NCBI RefSeq assembly: GCF_003855155.1
Contig: NZ_CP034073.1
Coordinates: 4,092,001-4,156,000, forward strand
From: Shewanella psychromarinicola
GTDB taxonomy: Bacteria > Pseudomonadota > Gammaproteobacteria > Enterobacterales > Shewanellaceae
Length of the DNA: 64,000 nt
Direction of reading: 5' to 3'
Shown: positions 19,528 to 30,808 of the stretch, piece after piece
Layout of the letters: each line of letters opens with the position of its first letter
How positions within the stretch are numbered: the stretch's first letter is position 1
The notes under the pieces: generated by a model
Told to the model about the DNA's origin: nothing
Databases searched by the model: none
What the model saw: only the letters and a program-made list of their open reading frames with translations
Translations under genes and position numbers: made by a program

Positions 19528-20411
19528 TGCCTGTGCGTACGTTCCCTTTGAATGAGTCTGTTATGTCCACTTTAATGCCCCATAAAATAATTGATAATCA
19601 GCCACTGTATTACTCGGATGAAGGCCATGGACCTGTGGTTATTTTTTGTCATGGCTTACTCGCAAACAGTCATATGTGGCGAGCACAGATCGATGAATTA
19701 TCAACACAGTATCGTTGTATCGCCATCGACTTTTGGGGCCATGGTCAAACGACGACTATCCCAGAGACGACTCAAAATTTGCAAGATGTGGCCCAACATG
19801 TATTAACACTAATGGATATGCTCAATATTCATTCGGCCGCCATCATAGGCCATGGCAGTGGCGGCGCCATTGCGGCAGAACTGATTTTACATGCCCCAGT
19901 TCGTATTAATGGGCTGGTGATGTTAAACAGTTTTGTTGGATTTGAACCGCAAGTCAATTGCATTAAATATCAAGGGTTAATGGCTGAAATAGCCAACAAA
20001 CAAGCAATATCATCGGAGCTTGCACAGACTATTAGCGGCTTATTTTTCAGTAAAGACATTGAGCAATTAATCACCCAAGATGCCACGCTTACGGCCGAGA
20101 TAGAGCAATTCAGCACTGAATTAACCACTTATTCCAGCGCGCAAATTGCCGCGTTACTTAAATTTGCCAACATGGCCATCTTTAAACGCGATACCCTCGA
20201 ATTTGTCGAATCGCTAACATTACCCACATTAGTGACGGTTGGATTAAGCGGCCATTTGCGTACCGCACTGGAAAGTTATTTAATGCATGACTCCATCGAT
20301 GGCAGTCAATTAGTCCACATAGAACAAACGGGTCACTTAGCTAACATCGAAAAACCGACTATTTTTAATCAGCATCTTATTGATTTTTTGAGTAAAATTA
20401 ATTTTAATTAA
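19527..20411 (+). CDS. Alpha/beta hydrolase
   Basis: 294-residue alpha/beta hydrolase. Visible elements: an oxyanion strand (VVIFCHGLLANSHMW), DFWGHGQTT, the nucleophile elbow GHGSGGA with Ser111, and a C-terminal TGHLANIEKP with the catalytic His. The substrate is unknown; esterase, lipase or peroxidase-like activity are all possible. The ATG at 19527 overlaps the TAA of the M15 gene (TTAATG). An alternative ATG at 19563 (MSTLMPHKI) would shorten it by 12 residues. It closes the yffB-dapE-M15-hydrolase run. Confidence 0.82.
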
Positions 20412-20447
20412 TCACTTAAATGGATAGACCAGATCCACCGATATTGC

Positions 20448-20456
20448 TGATATAAT
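20448..20456 (+). promoter_or_regulatory. Extended -10 promoter for can
   Basis: TGATATAAT forms an extended -10 element (TG, one base, TATAAT) about 63 bases before the can start codon. No good -35 is seen, which fits an extended -10 promoter. Confidence 0.5.
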
Positions 20457-20518
20457 CGAGACAAATGACATATAGTCTGTAATGCGTTACCGGCGAAAAC
20501 GACCTAATTTGAGCACCA

Positions 20519-21133
20519 ATGAAACTTCTTCAACCTTTATTTGAAAATAATCGCCGTTGGGCTGAACGGATCAACAAAGAAGATCCCACCTTTTTCGAAA
20601 AATTAGCAAAACAACAAAATCCTGAGTACCTGTGGATTGGTTGCTCTGACAGTCGAGTGCCTTCTAATCAAATTATCGACTTATTACCGGGTGAAGTATT
20701 CGTTCATCGTAATATCGCTAATATGGTGATCCACACTGATTTAAATTGTTTATCGGTGCTGCAATACGCTGTTGATGTGCTGAAAGTAAAGCACATTATG
20801 GTCGTTGGGCATTATGGCTGCGGTGGTGTGCGTGCGGCAATGAATCAAGAGCGATTGGGGCTGATTGACAATTGGCTTGGGCATTTGCGTGATATTCATC
20901 GTTTTCATTGTGCAGAACTTGAACCCATGACTGAGCAACGGCGTTTTGATCGTCTTTGCGAACTTAATGTTATAGAACAAGTGTCAAATGTCGTGTCGAC
21001 CAACATAGTCCAAGAAGCATGGGATCGCGGTCAGGATGTAGCAGTACATGGTTGGATTTACGGGGTTAATAACGGATTACTCACCGATTTAGACGTGACC
21101 ATTGACCGTCTTCATGGCCGAAATTTCGCATAA
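20519..21133 (+). CDS. can: Beta-class carbonic anhydrase
   Basis: 204 residues, near the 220 of E. coli Can. Interconverts CO2 and bicarbonate in the cytoplasm. Zinc ligands and the dyad are in place: Cys42 and Asp44 with Arg46 (WIGCSDSRVPSNQI), His98 and Cys101 (VVGHYGCGGVRAA). It is a single-gene unit with its own extended -10 promoter. It lies between the dapE run and the Kdo8N genes and has no clear functional link to either. Confidence 0.95.
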   Translation: MKLLQPLFENNRRWAERINKEDPTFFEKLAKQQNPEYLWIGCSDSRVPSNQIIDLLPGEVFVHRNIANMVIHTDLNCLSVLQYAVDVLKVKHIMVVGHYGCGGVRAAMNQERLGLIDNWLGHLRDIHRFHCAELEPMTEQRRFDRLCELNVIEQVSNVVSTNIVQEAWDRGQDVAVHGWIYGVNNGLLTDLDVTIDRLHGRNFA

Positions 21134-21292
21134 CGGCTCCTTCTATCTGCTTTTACACTTTATCAATAGGTCGTTTATTTAGTAGGCCTTTGTTTATTGT
21201 TATTAAAAATATGCAATAAAAGTCGCGAACCACCACTGAAGGACGTTATAATCATCCCGTTTATTTAGCGCTACTATGCGCAGAATTTTTAG

Positions 21293-22489
<1,197 letters not shown>

Positions 22490-22515
22490 CATTAATGTCT
22501 CTTGGTCAGTGATAG

Positions 22516-23631
<1,116 letters not shown>

Positions 23632-23651
23632 TAAACGATACATTTAGTCAT

Positions 23652-23674
23652 AAAGGGCTCTTATGAGCCCTTTT
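23652..23674 (+). terminator. Terminator after kdnB
   Basis: AAAGGGCTC (23652-23660) and GAGCCCTTT (23665-23673) form a 9-bp stem with a TTAT loop and trailing T-rich sequence. It separates kdnAB from kdsB. Confidence 0.85.
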
Positions 23675-23719
23675 ATTTATTGTCTACACCATTGTCACAA
23701 CCACAAGTAGGTCATATTA

Positions 23720-24457
23720 ATGAACGTTACTCTATTAATCCCTGCACGTTATGGTTCAAGCCGTTTCCCGGGTAAACCACTCGCCCCGATTAATGGTAAA
23801 CCCATGATCCAACACGTTTATGAACGAGCCTCATTAGCAAGAGGGGTAGATAATATTTATGTCGCTACTGATGACGACCGGATCAAAGACGCGGTTGAAT
23901 CTTTTGGTGGTAAAGTGGTAATGACCAGCCCAGATGCGGCTTCAGGTACCGACCGTATTAACGATGCCATCGAGCAACTTGGTCTTAGTAATGACGATTT
24001 AGTGATTAACTTGCAAGGCGATCAGCCGCTGATTGATCCAATATCAATTGAACAAATCATTACGCTTTTTGAACGTCACCCTAATGAGTTTGACATGGCG
24101 ACCTTAGGTTTTGAAATTGTCGATAAAGGTGAGTTAGACGATCCATTGCACGTTAAGATGGTATTCGATAATCACCATAATGCATTATATTTCTCACGAG
24201 CCCGCATTCCTTTTGGTCGAGATACTAACGACTACCCTGTTTACAAACATTTAGGTATTTATGCATACACTAAGCGTTTTGTGAATGCCTTTGCTAAGTT
24301 GCCTTTAGGTAAACTTGAAGACATCGAGAAATTAGAACAGTTACGCGCACTGGAATATGGTTACAAAATTAAAATCGCCATCAGTGCATTTGACTCACCA
24401 GAAGTTGATACCCCAGAAGATATTCGCAAGTGTGAGCTACGTTTGGCCGTCGACTAA
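23720..24457 (+). CDS. kdsB: CMP-Kdo/Kdo8N cytidylyltransferase
   Basis: 245 residues, the normal KdsB length. It activates Kdo (or, next to kdnAB in Shewanella, Kdo8N) with CTP before transfer to lipid A. Motifs: [15 protein letters not shown] at the N-terminus (CTP site), [28 protein letters not shown], and the C-terminal [19 protein letters not shown] and PEVDTPEDI. The gene has its own space after the kdnB terminator. Substrate preference for the amino sugar is inferred from context, not visible in residues. Confidence 0.94.
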   Translation: MNVTLLIPARYGSSRFPGKPLAPINGKPMIQHVYERASLARGVDNIYVATDDDRIKDAVESFGGKVVMTSPDAASGTDRINDAIEQLGLSNDDLVINLQGDQPLIDPISIEQIITLFERHPNEFDMATLGFEIVDKGELDDPLHVKMVFDNHHNALYFSRARIPFGRDTNDYPVYKHLGIYAYTKRFVNAFAKLPLGKLEDIEKLEQLRALEYGYKIKIAISAFDSPEVDTPEDIRKCELRLAVD

Positions 24458-24532
24458 GCAATAGATATGGATCTAGCCTGCGCTGGCTTAACAGCAAGGC
24501 TATAAAATATCAATATTAAACAGGAGTTTACA

Positions 24533-24790
24533 ATGAGTTTAGAAGGCTATGAAGTATGGCTAATTATCATTTTAGTCCTAGGTGTTATCGCGAGTAATAT
24601 TGCAGTGTTGAAATATTCGGCCAAATTTAAAATGCCTCAATTTGGTGAGCATAAAGGCAAAGAGCTTAACCCTGAGCAAAAAAATAGTTCAGAAGAACTT
24701 GATAAAGAATCTTCTACCAAAGAAGGCAAAGACAGTAAAGACAGTAAAGACAGTAAAGACAGTAAAGACAGTAAAGACAAAACACTATAG
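24533..24790 (+). CDS. DUF2897 family small membrane protein with DSK repeat
   Basis: 85-residue protein with one N-terminal membrane segment (VWLIIILVLGVIASNIAVL, residues about 9-27) and a highly charged cytoplasmic tail. The start and segment fit the DUF2897 family of Shewanella and relatives; the function is unknown. The tail contains five tandem Asp-Ser-Lys triplets encoded by a 9-bp DNA repeat, so its length can vary without a frameshift. GGAG precedes the ATG. It follows kdsB with 75 bp between. Confidence 0.78.
   Translation: MSLEGYEVWLIIILVLGVIASNIAVLKYSAKFKMPQFGEHKGKELNPEQKNSSEELDKESSTKEGKDSKDSKDSKDSKDSKDKTL
24731..24775 (+). repeat. In-frame 9-bp tandem repeat (GACAGTAAA) x5
   Basis: Five perfect copies encode (Asp-Ser-Lys)5 at the end of the DUF2897 gene, followed by a partial copy. 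A 9-bp unit keeps the frame whatever the copy number. Confidence 0.95.
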
Positions 24791-24883
24791 TGGCCGATTG
24801 TCGTATGCCTCAGCAAGCACTGTACAAATAGCATATTGTACATATAAACACTTATACATCTCACACCTAAACCACATAATAAA

Positions 24884-24912
24884 AAAGCTAACACCATAAT
24901 AGGGTTAGCTTT
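24884..24912. terminator. Bidirectional terminator between DUF2897 and perM
   Basis: AAAGCTAAC (24884-24892) pairs with GTTAGCTTT (24904-24912). A runs precede and T-rich sequence follows, so it can serve both converging genes. Confidence 0.75.
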
Positions 24913-24970
24913 AATTTTTATACAACGGGTTAGGCTACTGTATCAGGATTAATGCCCCCATTCGCAAGCG

Positions 24971-26053
24971 CTATTCAGAGTCGAACTTGACTCGTCGTTG
25001 CTCTTGGTTATTCGGCCAAGCATTTATCACCGCTTTCACTAACGACGCTAGCGGTATGGCAAAAAAGACTCCCCACACGCCCCATAAGCCACCAAATACC
25101 AACACAGCGGCAATAATCACTACCGGATGTAAATCCACTGCATCAGAAAACAATAGCGGTACCAGCACATTGCCGTCTAACGCCTGAATAATGCCATAGC
25201 CTAATATTAAGTATCCAAATTCAGCACTGAAACCCCATTGAAAAAAAGCCACTAACGCAATTGGTAATGTAACCAACGTGGCACCAACATACGGGATCAA
25301 TACAGACAATCCAGTCAACACACCTAGTAACGTAGAATAACGCAGCCCCATGATGGCAAAAAAGATATAGCTGGCTACGCCTACAATGACAATTTCAATC
25401 ACTTTACCACGAATATAGTTGAAGATTTGTTGGTCCATTTCAAACCATACTTTTCGCGCTAAACCGCGGTTAGTAGGGAAGAAACGTTTGCTACCTCTCA
25501 GCAAAAGGTCTTTGTCTTTTAAAAAGAAAAAAACCAATAATGGCACTAAAATGGCGTACACCATTAACACTAGTAATGACGCAGAATAACCCAGAATTTG
25601 TTTACCTAAATCAATAAGATGCTGTGTATCTAGCATTTTATTGATTTCTTCCATCATCGAATCAAGTTGCGATGCACTGACAAATTTAGGATAATCTGCA
25701 CTAAACTCTCTAACGATTAGCATTCCCTTATCGATCATAGAGGGTAAATCAGTGACCAATGACACCCCTTGACGCCAAATACTGGGTACCAAACCTAACA
25801 TCAAAATGAGCATCAAACTTAAAAAAACCACCAACACTATCGTTGCGGCGGCGGTTCGACTGATCCTCAGCCGCGACATTTGTGCCACCGGCCACTCAAG
25901 CAAAAAGGCTAACACCAAAGCAACGAGCAAGGGCGCAAGTAATCCGGCACCAAAGTACAATGCAAGACCTATCCCAATAATGATAAACATTAACGTTATG
26001 GCTTGTGGATCACTAAAACGGGTTTTGTACCAATCAGTTAAAAATTCCAGCAT
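24971..26053 (-). CDS. perM: PerM / AI-2E family transporter
   Basis: 360-residue polytopic membrane protein of the PerM/AI-2E (COG0628) family. Hydrophobic segments are at about 18-65, 75-95, 150-180 and in the C-terminal half (VIEIVIVGVASYIFFAIMGL, LLGVLTGLSVLIPYVGATLV, with the conserved LIPYVGA). The C-terminal region LDGNVLVPLLFSDAVDLHPV is a family signature. Substrates are uncertain; some members export autoinducer-2 or ions. The ATG at 26053 has AAGG upstream; a longer frame lacks support. It follows the TusA-like gene by 25 bp and is divergent from bepA, the same neighbourhood as in E. coli. Confidence 0.9.
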   Translation of the reverse strand: MLEFLTDWYKTRFSDPQAITLMFIIIGIGLALYFGAGLLAPLLVALVLAFLLEWPVAQMSRLRISRTAAATIVLVVFLSLMLILMLGLVPSIWRQGVSLVTDLPSMIDKGMLIVREFSADYPKFVSASQLDSMMEEINKMLDTQHLIDLGKQILGYSASLLVLMVYAILVPLLVFFFLKDKDLLLRGSKRFFPTNRGLARKVWFEMDQQIFNYIRGKVIEIVIVGVASYIFFAIMGLRYSTLLGVLTGLSVLIPYVGATLVTLPIALVAFFQWGFSAEFGYLILGYGIIQALDGNVLVPLLFSDAVDLHPVVIIAAVLVFGGLWGVWGVFFAIPLASLVKAVINAWPNNQEQRRVKFDSE

Positions 26054-26078
26054 TGAAAAACCTTTTATATAAACAATA

Positions 26079-26300
26079 TCAATTTGTTTTGGTGATGATA
26101 AATGACAAACAATGCGATTGATCTGCAATGATTTCAATACCAAAACCCATTTTTTTTATCAACAAGGGAACATCTCGGCGTGAACCAGGGTCAGACAAGA
26201 GTACATGTAATTTTTCATCCAGATCCATTTGCTTCAGTAAAAGTTTTACTTTTACCAAAGGATAAGGACAAACATAGGGTGTTAAATCAATTAAAATCAT
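26079..26300 (-). CDS. TusA/SirA-like sulfur-carrier protein
   Basis: 73-residue TusA-like fold protein. The Cys-Pro-x-Pro motif is VCPYPLVKVKLLLKQ (Cys11 from the ATG at 26300), and GSRRDVPLLIKKMGF is the usual second helix. TusA-like proteins carry sulfur as a persulfide on that Cys, for example to tRNA thiolation or molybdenum enzymes. This is a divergent member, and its acceptor is unknown. It is the first gene of a two-gene unit with perM, which links a sulfur-carrier protein with a membrane transporter. Confidence 0.85.
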   Translation of the reverse strand: MILIDLTPYVCPYPLVKVKLLLKQMDLDEKLHVLLSDPGSRRDVPLLIKKMGFGIEIIADQSHCLSFIITKTN

Positions 26301-26426
26301 TATCAACTTGCTTTAAACAATCTAGGGCTATTATCCTAGTTTGGACAATAAACCACAAGCAATGTAAATTAAGCATTCTTGTTGGTTAAGATTAAATTTT
26401 CGATTCAATCATCATAAAGGTTCCGT

Positions 26427-27896
26427 TTGCGTAAATTATCATTATTGACCTTTTCAAAAACACTGGCCGCTAGTGCTATTAGCGTTTTGTTTGCTGCCAG
26501 TATTGGCCACAGCTTTGCCAATAACGATCTTCCTGATCTTGGCACCGCAGCGGTCAATACTTTTAGTTTAGAAAAAGAAACCGTTTACGGTGATGCCTAT
26601 ATGCGCGTTATACGTTCTTCGGCACCCGTGCTCAGTGACCCGGTGCTGAATCAATATTTATCAGAACTGGGAAATAAGCTGGTTGCTAATGCCACTGGAG
26701 TAAAAACACCCTTTTACTTTTTTTTACTGCGCAATGATGAAATCAACGCTTTTGCTTTTTTTGGTGGTCATGTTGGAGTACATAGCGGATTATTTTTAAA
26801 TGCCGATACCGAAAGTGAATTAGCATCGGTATTAGCCCACGAAATTTCTCACGTCACCCAACGACATTTAGCTCGCTCACTTGAAGCACAAGAAAAGAGT
26901 TCGACGGCGACTATTGTGGGGATGTTAGGGGCTATTTTATTAACGATTGCCGCACCTCAAGCCGGTATGGCTGCGCTAGCAACAACTCAAGCATTAGCCA
27001 CACAATCTAAAATTAACTATACTCGGTTACATGAAAAAGAAGCCGACCGTATTGGAATGCAAATTCTTGTAGATGCTGGATTTGATCCCAATGCTGCCGC
27101 TACATTTTTTGGTCAACTTGCTATTCGCTATCGCTTTACCACGACGCCACCGCAAATGTTACTGACACATCCGTTACCAGAATCACGTATTACCGAGGCG
27201 CGTAATCGCGCGGCTCAGTACCCTAAACATAATGTTCCTAATAGTTTAAACTTTCAGTTAGCTAAAGCCCGTATCCAAGTACGCTTTTCCAGTTTTAGTG
27301 ATGATGCAGCGTTATCTTTGTTTGATCAACAACTAAAAAAGAACGAATACTCTTTTAAAGAGGCTGCACTCTATGGCAAAGCCTTAGCACTTTTCCGTTT
27401 AGAGAAATTTGATCAAGCTGAAGTCATTATTGATGGGTTACTTAAACAAGATGACAATAATCTGTTTTACATCGACACCAAAACAGACTTATTAGATCAG
27501 AAAAAAGATTTTGCGGGGGCGATAGCATTATTAGAAGCTCAACGGAAATTAAAACCGACCTCACAAGTGGTCAACGCTAACTTAGCCAATATTTATGTTC
27601 AGGCAGATCAGCCTAAAAAAGCTATCCCGCTGTTAGAAGAACTGATATTTTTCGATAAACAGAACATGTTGCCATATCAAATTATGGCTGATGCATACCG
27701 TAAGCTAGACAACAAAGCACTTGAGTATTACAGCAATGCTGAACTGATGGCCTTATCGGCGAACTATAAAGGTGCGATTGACCAACTCAATTATGCCTAT
27801 CGCTATTCCGATGGCCAAACCTTACAACTGGCGCGAATTGAAGCGAGAATAAGGCAGTTTAGACAAGCGGATAGAGCTATGGAGGCATTAAAATAG
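26427..27896 (+). CDS. bepA: Periplasmic chaperone/metalloprotease BepA
   Basis: 489 residues, near E. coli BepA (487). BepA acts in the periplasm on outer-membrane assembly (LptD maturation or degradation). A signal peptide is clear (residues 1-31, ending GHSFA). The M48 zinc site is H138-E139-x-x-H142 (VLAHEISHVTQRH) with the third ligand Glu in LHEKEADRIGMQI. C-terminal tetratricopeptide repeats (about 310-480) follow. Translation starts at TTG with AAAGG 6 bases before it. Divergent from tusA-perM; a terminator follows before arsC. Confidence 0.94.
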   Translation: MRKLSLLTFSKTLAASAISVLFAASIGHSFANNDLPDLGTAAVNTFSLEKETVYGDAYMRVIRSSAPVLSDPVLNQYLSELGNKLVANATGVKTPFYFFLLRNDEINAFAFFGGHVGVHSGLFLNADTESELASVLAHEISHVTQRHLARSLEAQEKSSTATIVGMLGAILLTIAAPQAGMAALATTQALATQSKINYTRLHEKEADRIGMQILVDAGFDPNAAATFFGQLAIRYRFTTTPPQMLLTHPLPESRITEARNRAAQYPKHNVPNSLNFQLAKARIQVRFSSFSDDAALSLFDQQLKKNEYSFKEAALYGKALALFRLEKFDQAEVIIDGLLKQDDNNLFYIDTKTDLLDQKKDFAGAIALLEAQRKLKPTSQVVNANLANIYVQADQPKKAIPLLEELIFFDKQNMLPYQIMADAYRKLDNKALEYYSNAELMALSANYKGAIDQLNYAYRYSDGQTLQLARIEARIRQFRQADRAMEALK

Positions 27897-27941
27897 CTGC
27901 GATAATCTAACCTTATAAGCAATTCTTTGATAGAATAATGA

Positions 27942-27977
27942 CAAACAATAAACCCACTTATTGTTTGCCATTTTTTT
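27942..27977 (+). terminator. Terminator after bepA
   Basis: CAAACAATAA (27942-27951) pairs with TTATTGTTTG (27958-27967), loop of six, then seven T. Confidence 0.85.
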
Positions 27978-27988
27978 AATGACGGACT

Positions 27989-28351
27989 ATGACCATGACA
28001 ACCACAAAAACGACGATACTACATAACCCGCGCTGTTCAAAAAGTCGTGAAACATTGGCATTGCTGCAAGCAAATAATGCCGATGTCACTGTTGTTGAAT
28101 ATTTAAAGACGCCACCCACTACCGCAGAAATCCATACAATATTACAGCAACTTGGCTTAACGGCTCGCCAACTTATGCGCACCAAAGAAGACGAATATAA
28201 AGCTCAGAATTTGGCGGATACATCGTTATCGGAAGCTCAACTTATCGCTGCAATGGTAGCAACACCTAAATTAATTGAGCGCCCTATTGTGTTAGCGAAC
28301 AACAAAGCTGCCATTGGTCGTCCACCTGAAAATGTTTTGTCTATTCTTTAA
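27989..28351 (+). CDS. arsC: ArsC-family arsenate reductase (YfgD type)
   Basis: 120-residue thioredoxin-fold reductase. The active Cys16 lies in ILHNPRCSKSRETLALL, the glutaredoxin-dependent ArsC motif, and the RPIVL loop and GRPPENVL end are conserved. E. coli YfgD has the same neighbourhood beside bepA. No other arsenic genes are adjacent, so a housekeeping thiol-reductase role is as likely as arsenate resistance. Two start codons (27989, 27995) are possible. The next gene begins 11 bp later. Confidence 0.88.
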   Translation: MTMTTTKTTILHNPRCSKSRETLALLQANNADVTVVEYLKTPPTTAEIHTILQQLGLTARQLMRTKEDEYKAQNLADTSLSEAQLIAAMVATPKLIERPIVLANNKAAIGRPPENVLSIL

Positions 28352-28362
28352 CGAGTAAAATA

Positions 28363-28740
28363 ATGACTTCACAAACCTTGTTTCAACTAAGTCGAATTGG
28401 TTACCTTGCATTACTCTTGTTGCTCAGCGGCTGGTTTATTCAACAAGGTATAAATGGAACTTACTCGCTAGGATTCAGCTTAATATGGATTTTACCTTTA
28501 TTGTTGCCGCTAAAAGGTATTTTAACGGGTAACCCATACACTTATGCATGGGCGAGTTTTATTCTGTGTTTGTATTTATTACATGGATTAACCCTAGCTT
28601 ATGTCACCACTGACGCCCTTGTTTTTGCCCTAATTGAATCGGTGCTTATTTGCGTACTACTTGTCAGTTTTCCGTTTTATGCCCGCATACGTGGCCGAGA
28701 GTTGGGATTAGGGTTAAAGAAAAAATCTGAGCAACAATAA
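28363..28740 (+). CDS. DUF2069 family inner-membrane protein
   Basis: 125 residues with four membrane segments (about 10-27, 38-52, 62-80, 88-105) matching DUF2069, a family usually found beside arsC/yfgD and wrbA in gammaproteobacteria. Family landmarks are LLPLKGILTGNPYTYAWASF and a basic C-terminus. The function is unknown. It probably forms an operon with arsC and is followed by a strong terminator. Confidence 0.85.
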   Translation: MTSQTLFQLSRIGYLALLLLLSGWFIQQGINGTYSLGFSLIWILPLLLPLKGILTGNPYTYAWASFILCLYLLHGLTLAYVTTDALVFALIESVLICVLLVSFPFYARIRGRELGLGLKKKSEQQ

Positions 28741-28766
28741 CCAACCTTCATTTTTGTTGCCTCACT

Positions 28767-28787
28767 AAGCGCCTTCGGGCGCTTTTT
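28767..28787 (+). terminator. Terminator after DUF2069 gene
   Basis: AAGCGCC-TTCG-GGCGCTT stem with a stable UUCG loop and a T tract. Confidence 0.95.
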
Positions 28788-28888
28788 TGTTAGTTGCATT
28801 TATACAAAACAGCATGCTACATTATTTTGCTAACAGGGTGTTATAAAAATGTATTTTTAAATAATAATAAAATAGACAGGGAGGTTTA

Positions 28889-30808
28889 ATGAAGTTATCG
28901 CAAAATTTAGGGATCTACAGTCTTTTAGCCAGTGCCATACTAGTTAGCGCCTGCGGAGGAGATTCAGACAATAACAATCCAGGTGTACCTACCTCATCCA
29001 CTTTCGAAATCTGCAGTGAAAATATTACTTATTCCATTGCCGACACAAACTCTCAACTGACTTTTATTCTTGAACACGATTATGCCAAAGACAAACCAGG
29101 TAGCATTATTGCCAGTATCAATGAACAAGACAGTATTGGAAAAACATTTTTGTGGCAGCAGATTTCAGGACCCAGTCTTGAACTTGCTGCAGTTAATAGC
29201 CAAGTATTAGCATTCACACCCACAAGTAACCAAGATTACGCTTTTAAAGTGACGGTCTCTGGCGATAACATCAACATTGAAGAAACGGTATCAATTACTG
29301 CCGATTCTAATGACAATCTTTTACGCATTAATAGCGATCATCAAATGGTGAATAGAACTGATGCGAGTTTGCGTATACAGAATATAAACGGCCAAGTACC
29401 TGAAAATATCAGTTGGTGCATGTATCCGAGTGCTAATAATAAAGCCTTTACCAACGTGGATTTAAGTGACATAAATAGGCCGTTTTTTGTTGCGCCAAAC
29501 GTCGATACCGATCAACTATTCAGTCTTAAAGCTACTGCCACATTTGACGGCCAAACCATTAGTGATGACGTCAATTTACTCGTAACCAAAGAAAAAACCA
29601 CCCCATCGGACGCCTACTTCAGCTACCCCATTGCACGAATGCACCCTTACAAGCCTGACTCACCATATGCAAACCAACTAATCTCTTGTGTTTACTCGAA
29701 CCAATTCGTTGATCCATGCAACATCATTAATGAGTTGCCCTTTATTAGCCAAGATACCAATCTCGATCCTATCGATACGATTATGGACAGAGTGGTCGTG
29801 TCGCACGACTGGATGGGGGCAAACTTTGAAGCCTATTTACGTACACAAACTCATAATGATTTTGTAGAATTGTTGCAATCAGTGACTGCTGTCGTCATCA
29901 GTTACGATATCAGACCAGCCTTTTATACTGGTTTTATAGGAGCAATATATCTTGATCCTGAATACCTGTGGCTAACTTCTGCCCAGCGAGATACGATTAA
30001 TGAAACGCCTGATTATCGCAGCAACTTTGGTGAAGACCTGAATTATTTATCTCCCTATCGTTATGTTAAAGATAATGCTTATGCAAGTGAATACATAGAA
30101 AAAGGTAATCGCATCAACCGCACGATTGACAGCATGTCTTATGATTTAGCTGATTTGCTCTATCATGAACTGGCTCACGCAAATGATTATTATCCACAAA
30201 GCATGCATGCAAATTTGCAAGGTCCAACCTTAGAAAATGATTTTAATCGTCGGTATGATGGTAAAGAGATGACATCAGACCAACTTAACATTCGCTATCC
30301 ATTAACCAGTAATGAGATGTATGGTCTTGCAAAAGTAAATTATGCCGGTGAATCTGCAAATAACACCCAAAAAGCCTATACTCCAAGTGATGTAGCACTA
30401 TTTTTCTCAAGTGACCTCGCCAACGATGATTATGCTTATTCGTCAAGACGAGAAGATGTTGCCATGCTATTTGAAGAAGTGATGATGAGCCATCGATATG
30501 GTATTTTGCGTGATATCGCCATTACTGACAAACCAGAAATTGAGACAAGCTCGACGATTGTGGTTGAATGGGGCCAACGTGGTCGAGTCGGTCAACCAGA
30601 GTTATACGATCGTGCTAGTTACGTCTTAAGCCAAATGTTACCTGAAATAGAGGTAAAACAAGTGATGGATGGTTTACCTGCGCCAGTAGCGTTAGTTAAA
30701 GGCCAAACCTGGGCACAAAACTTGCTACTAACAACTGATCCATCAAAATCTCCACAGAAAATCTCATCACAAACTGAACAAAATACTGTTGACACTAGGG
30801 GCTGTTGA
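28889..30808 (+). CDS. Lipoprotein with zinc-metalloprotease motif, 3' end altered by IS insertion
   Basis: 639 residues. A lipoprotein signal (residues 1-21, lipobox LVSAC, lipidated Cys22) leads to a linker and an Ig/PKD-like N-terminal region (FLWQQISGPSLELAAVNSQ). A likely gluzincin domain follows: DLLYHELAHANDYY gives His426/Glu427/His430, and SRREDVAMLFEEVMM near 525-535 may supply the third ligand. It is probably an outer-membrane or periplasmic metallopeptidase; the family is not otherwise recognised. The last two codons and stop are contributed by the IS. Joining across the CTAG duplication restores a frame ending RPLQFSGSDHVKQ with TAA at 31690-31692 (649 residues), so about 12 residues were lost. 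Activity may well survive. Confidence 0.8.
   Translation: MKLSQNLGIYSLLASAILVSACGGDSDNNNPGVPTSSTFEICSENITYSIADTNSQLTFILEHDYAKDKPGSIIASINEQDSIGKTFLWQQISGPSLELAAVNSQVLAFTPTSNQDYAFKVTVSGDNINIEETVSITADSNDNLLRINSDHQMVNRTDASLRIQNINGQVPENISWCMYPSANNKAFTNVDLSDINRPFFVAPNVDTDQLFSLKATATFDGQTISDDVNLLVTKEKTTPSDAYFSYPIARMHPYKPDSPYANQLISCVYSNQFVDPCNIINELPFISQDTNLDPIDTIMDRVVVSHDWMGANFEAYLRTQTHNDFVELLQSVTAVVISYDIRPAFYTGFIGAIYLDPEYLWLTSAQRDTINETPDYRSNFGEDLNYLSPYRYVKDNAYASEYIEKGNRINRTIDSMSYDLADLLYHELAHANDYYPQSMHANLQGPTLENDFNRRYDGKEMTSDQLNIRYPLTSNEMYGLAKVNYAGESANNTQKAYTPSDVALFFSSDLANDDYAYSSRREDVAMLFEEVMMSHRYGILRDIAITDKPEIETSSTIVVEWGQRGRVGQPELYDRASYVLSQMLPEIEVKQVMDGLPAPVALVKGQTWAQNLLLTTDPSKSPQKISSQTEQNTVDTRGC

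Noticed and set aside
24637..24897. Leu/Ser-rich minus-strand frame opposite the DUF2897 gene
   Set aside because: It is the mirror of the 9-bp repeat and has no start signal.
24642..24899. Lys/Val-rich alternative frame inside the DUF2897 gene
   Set aside because: It comes from the same repeat read out of frame.
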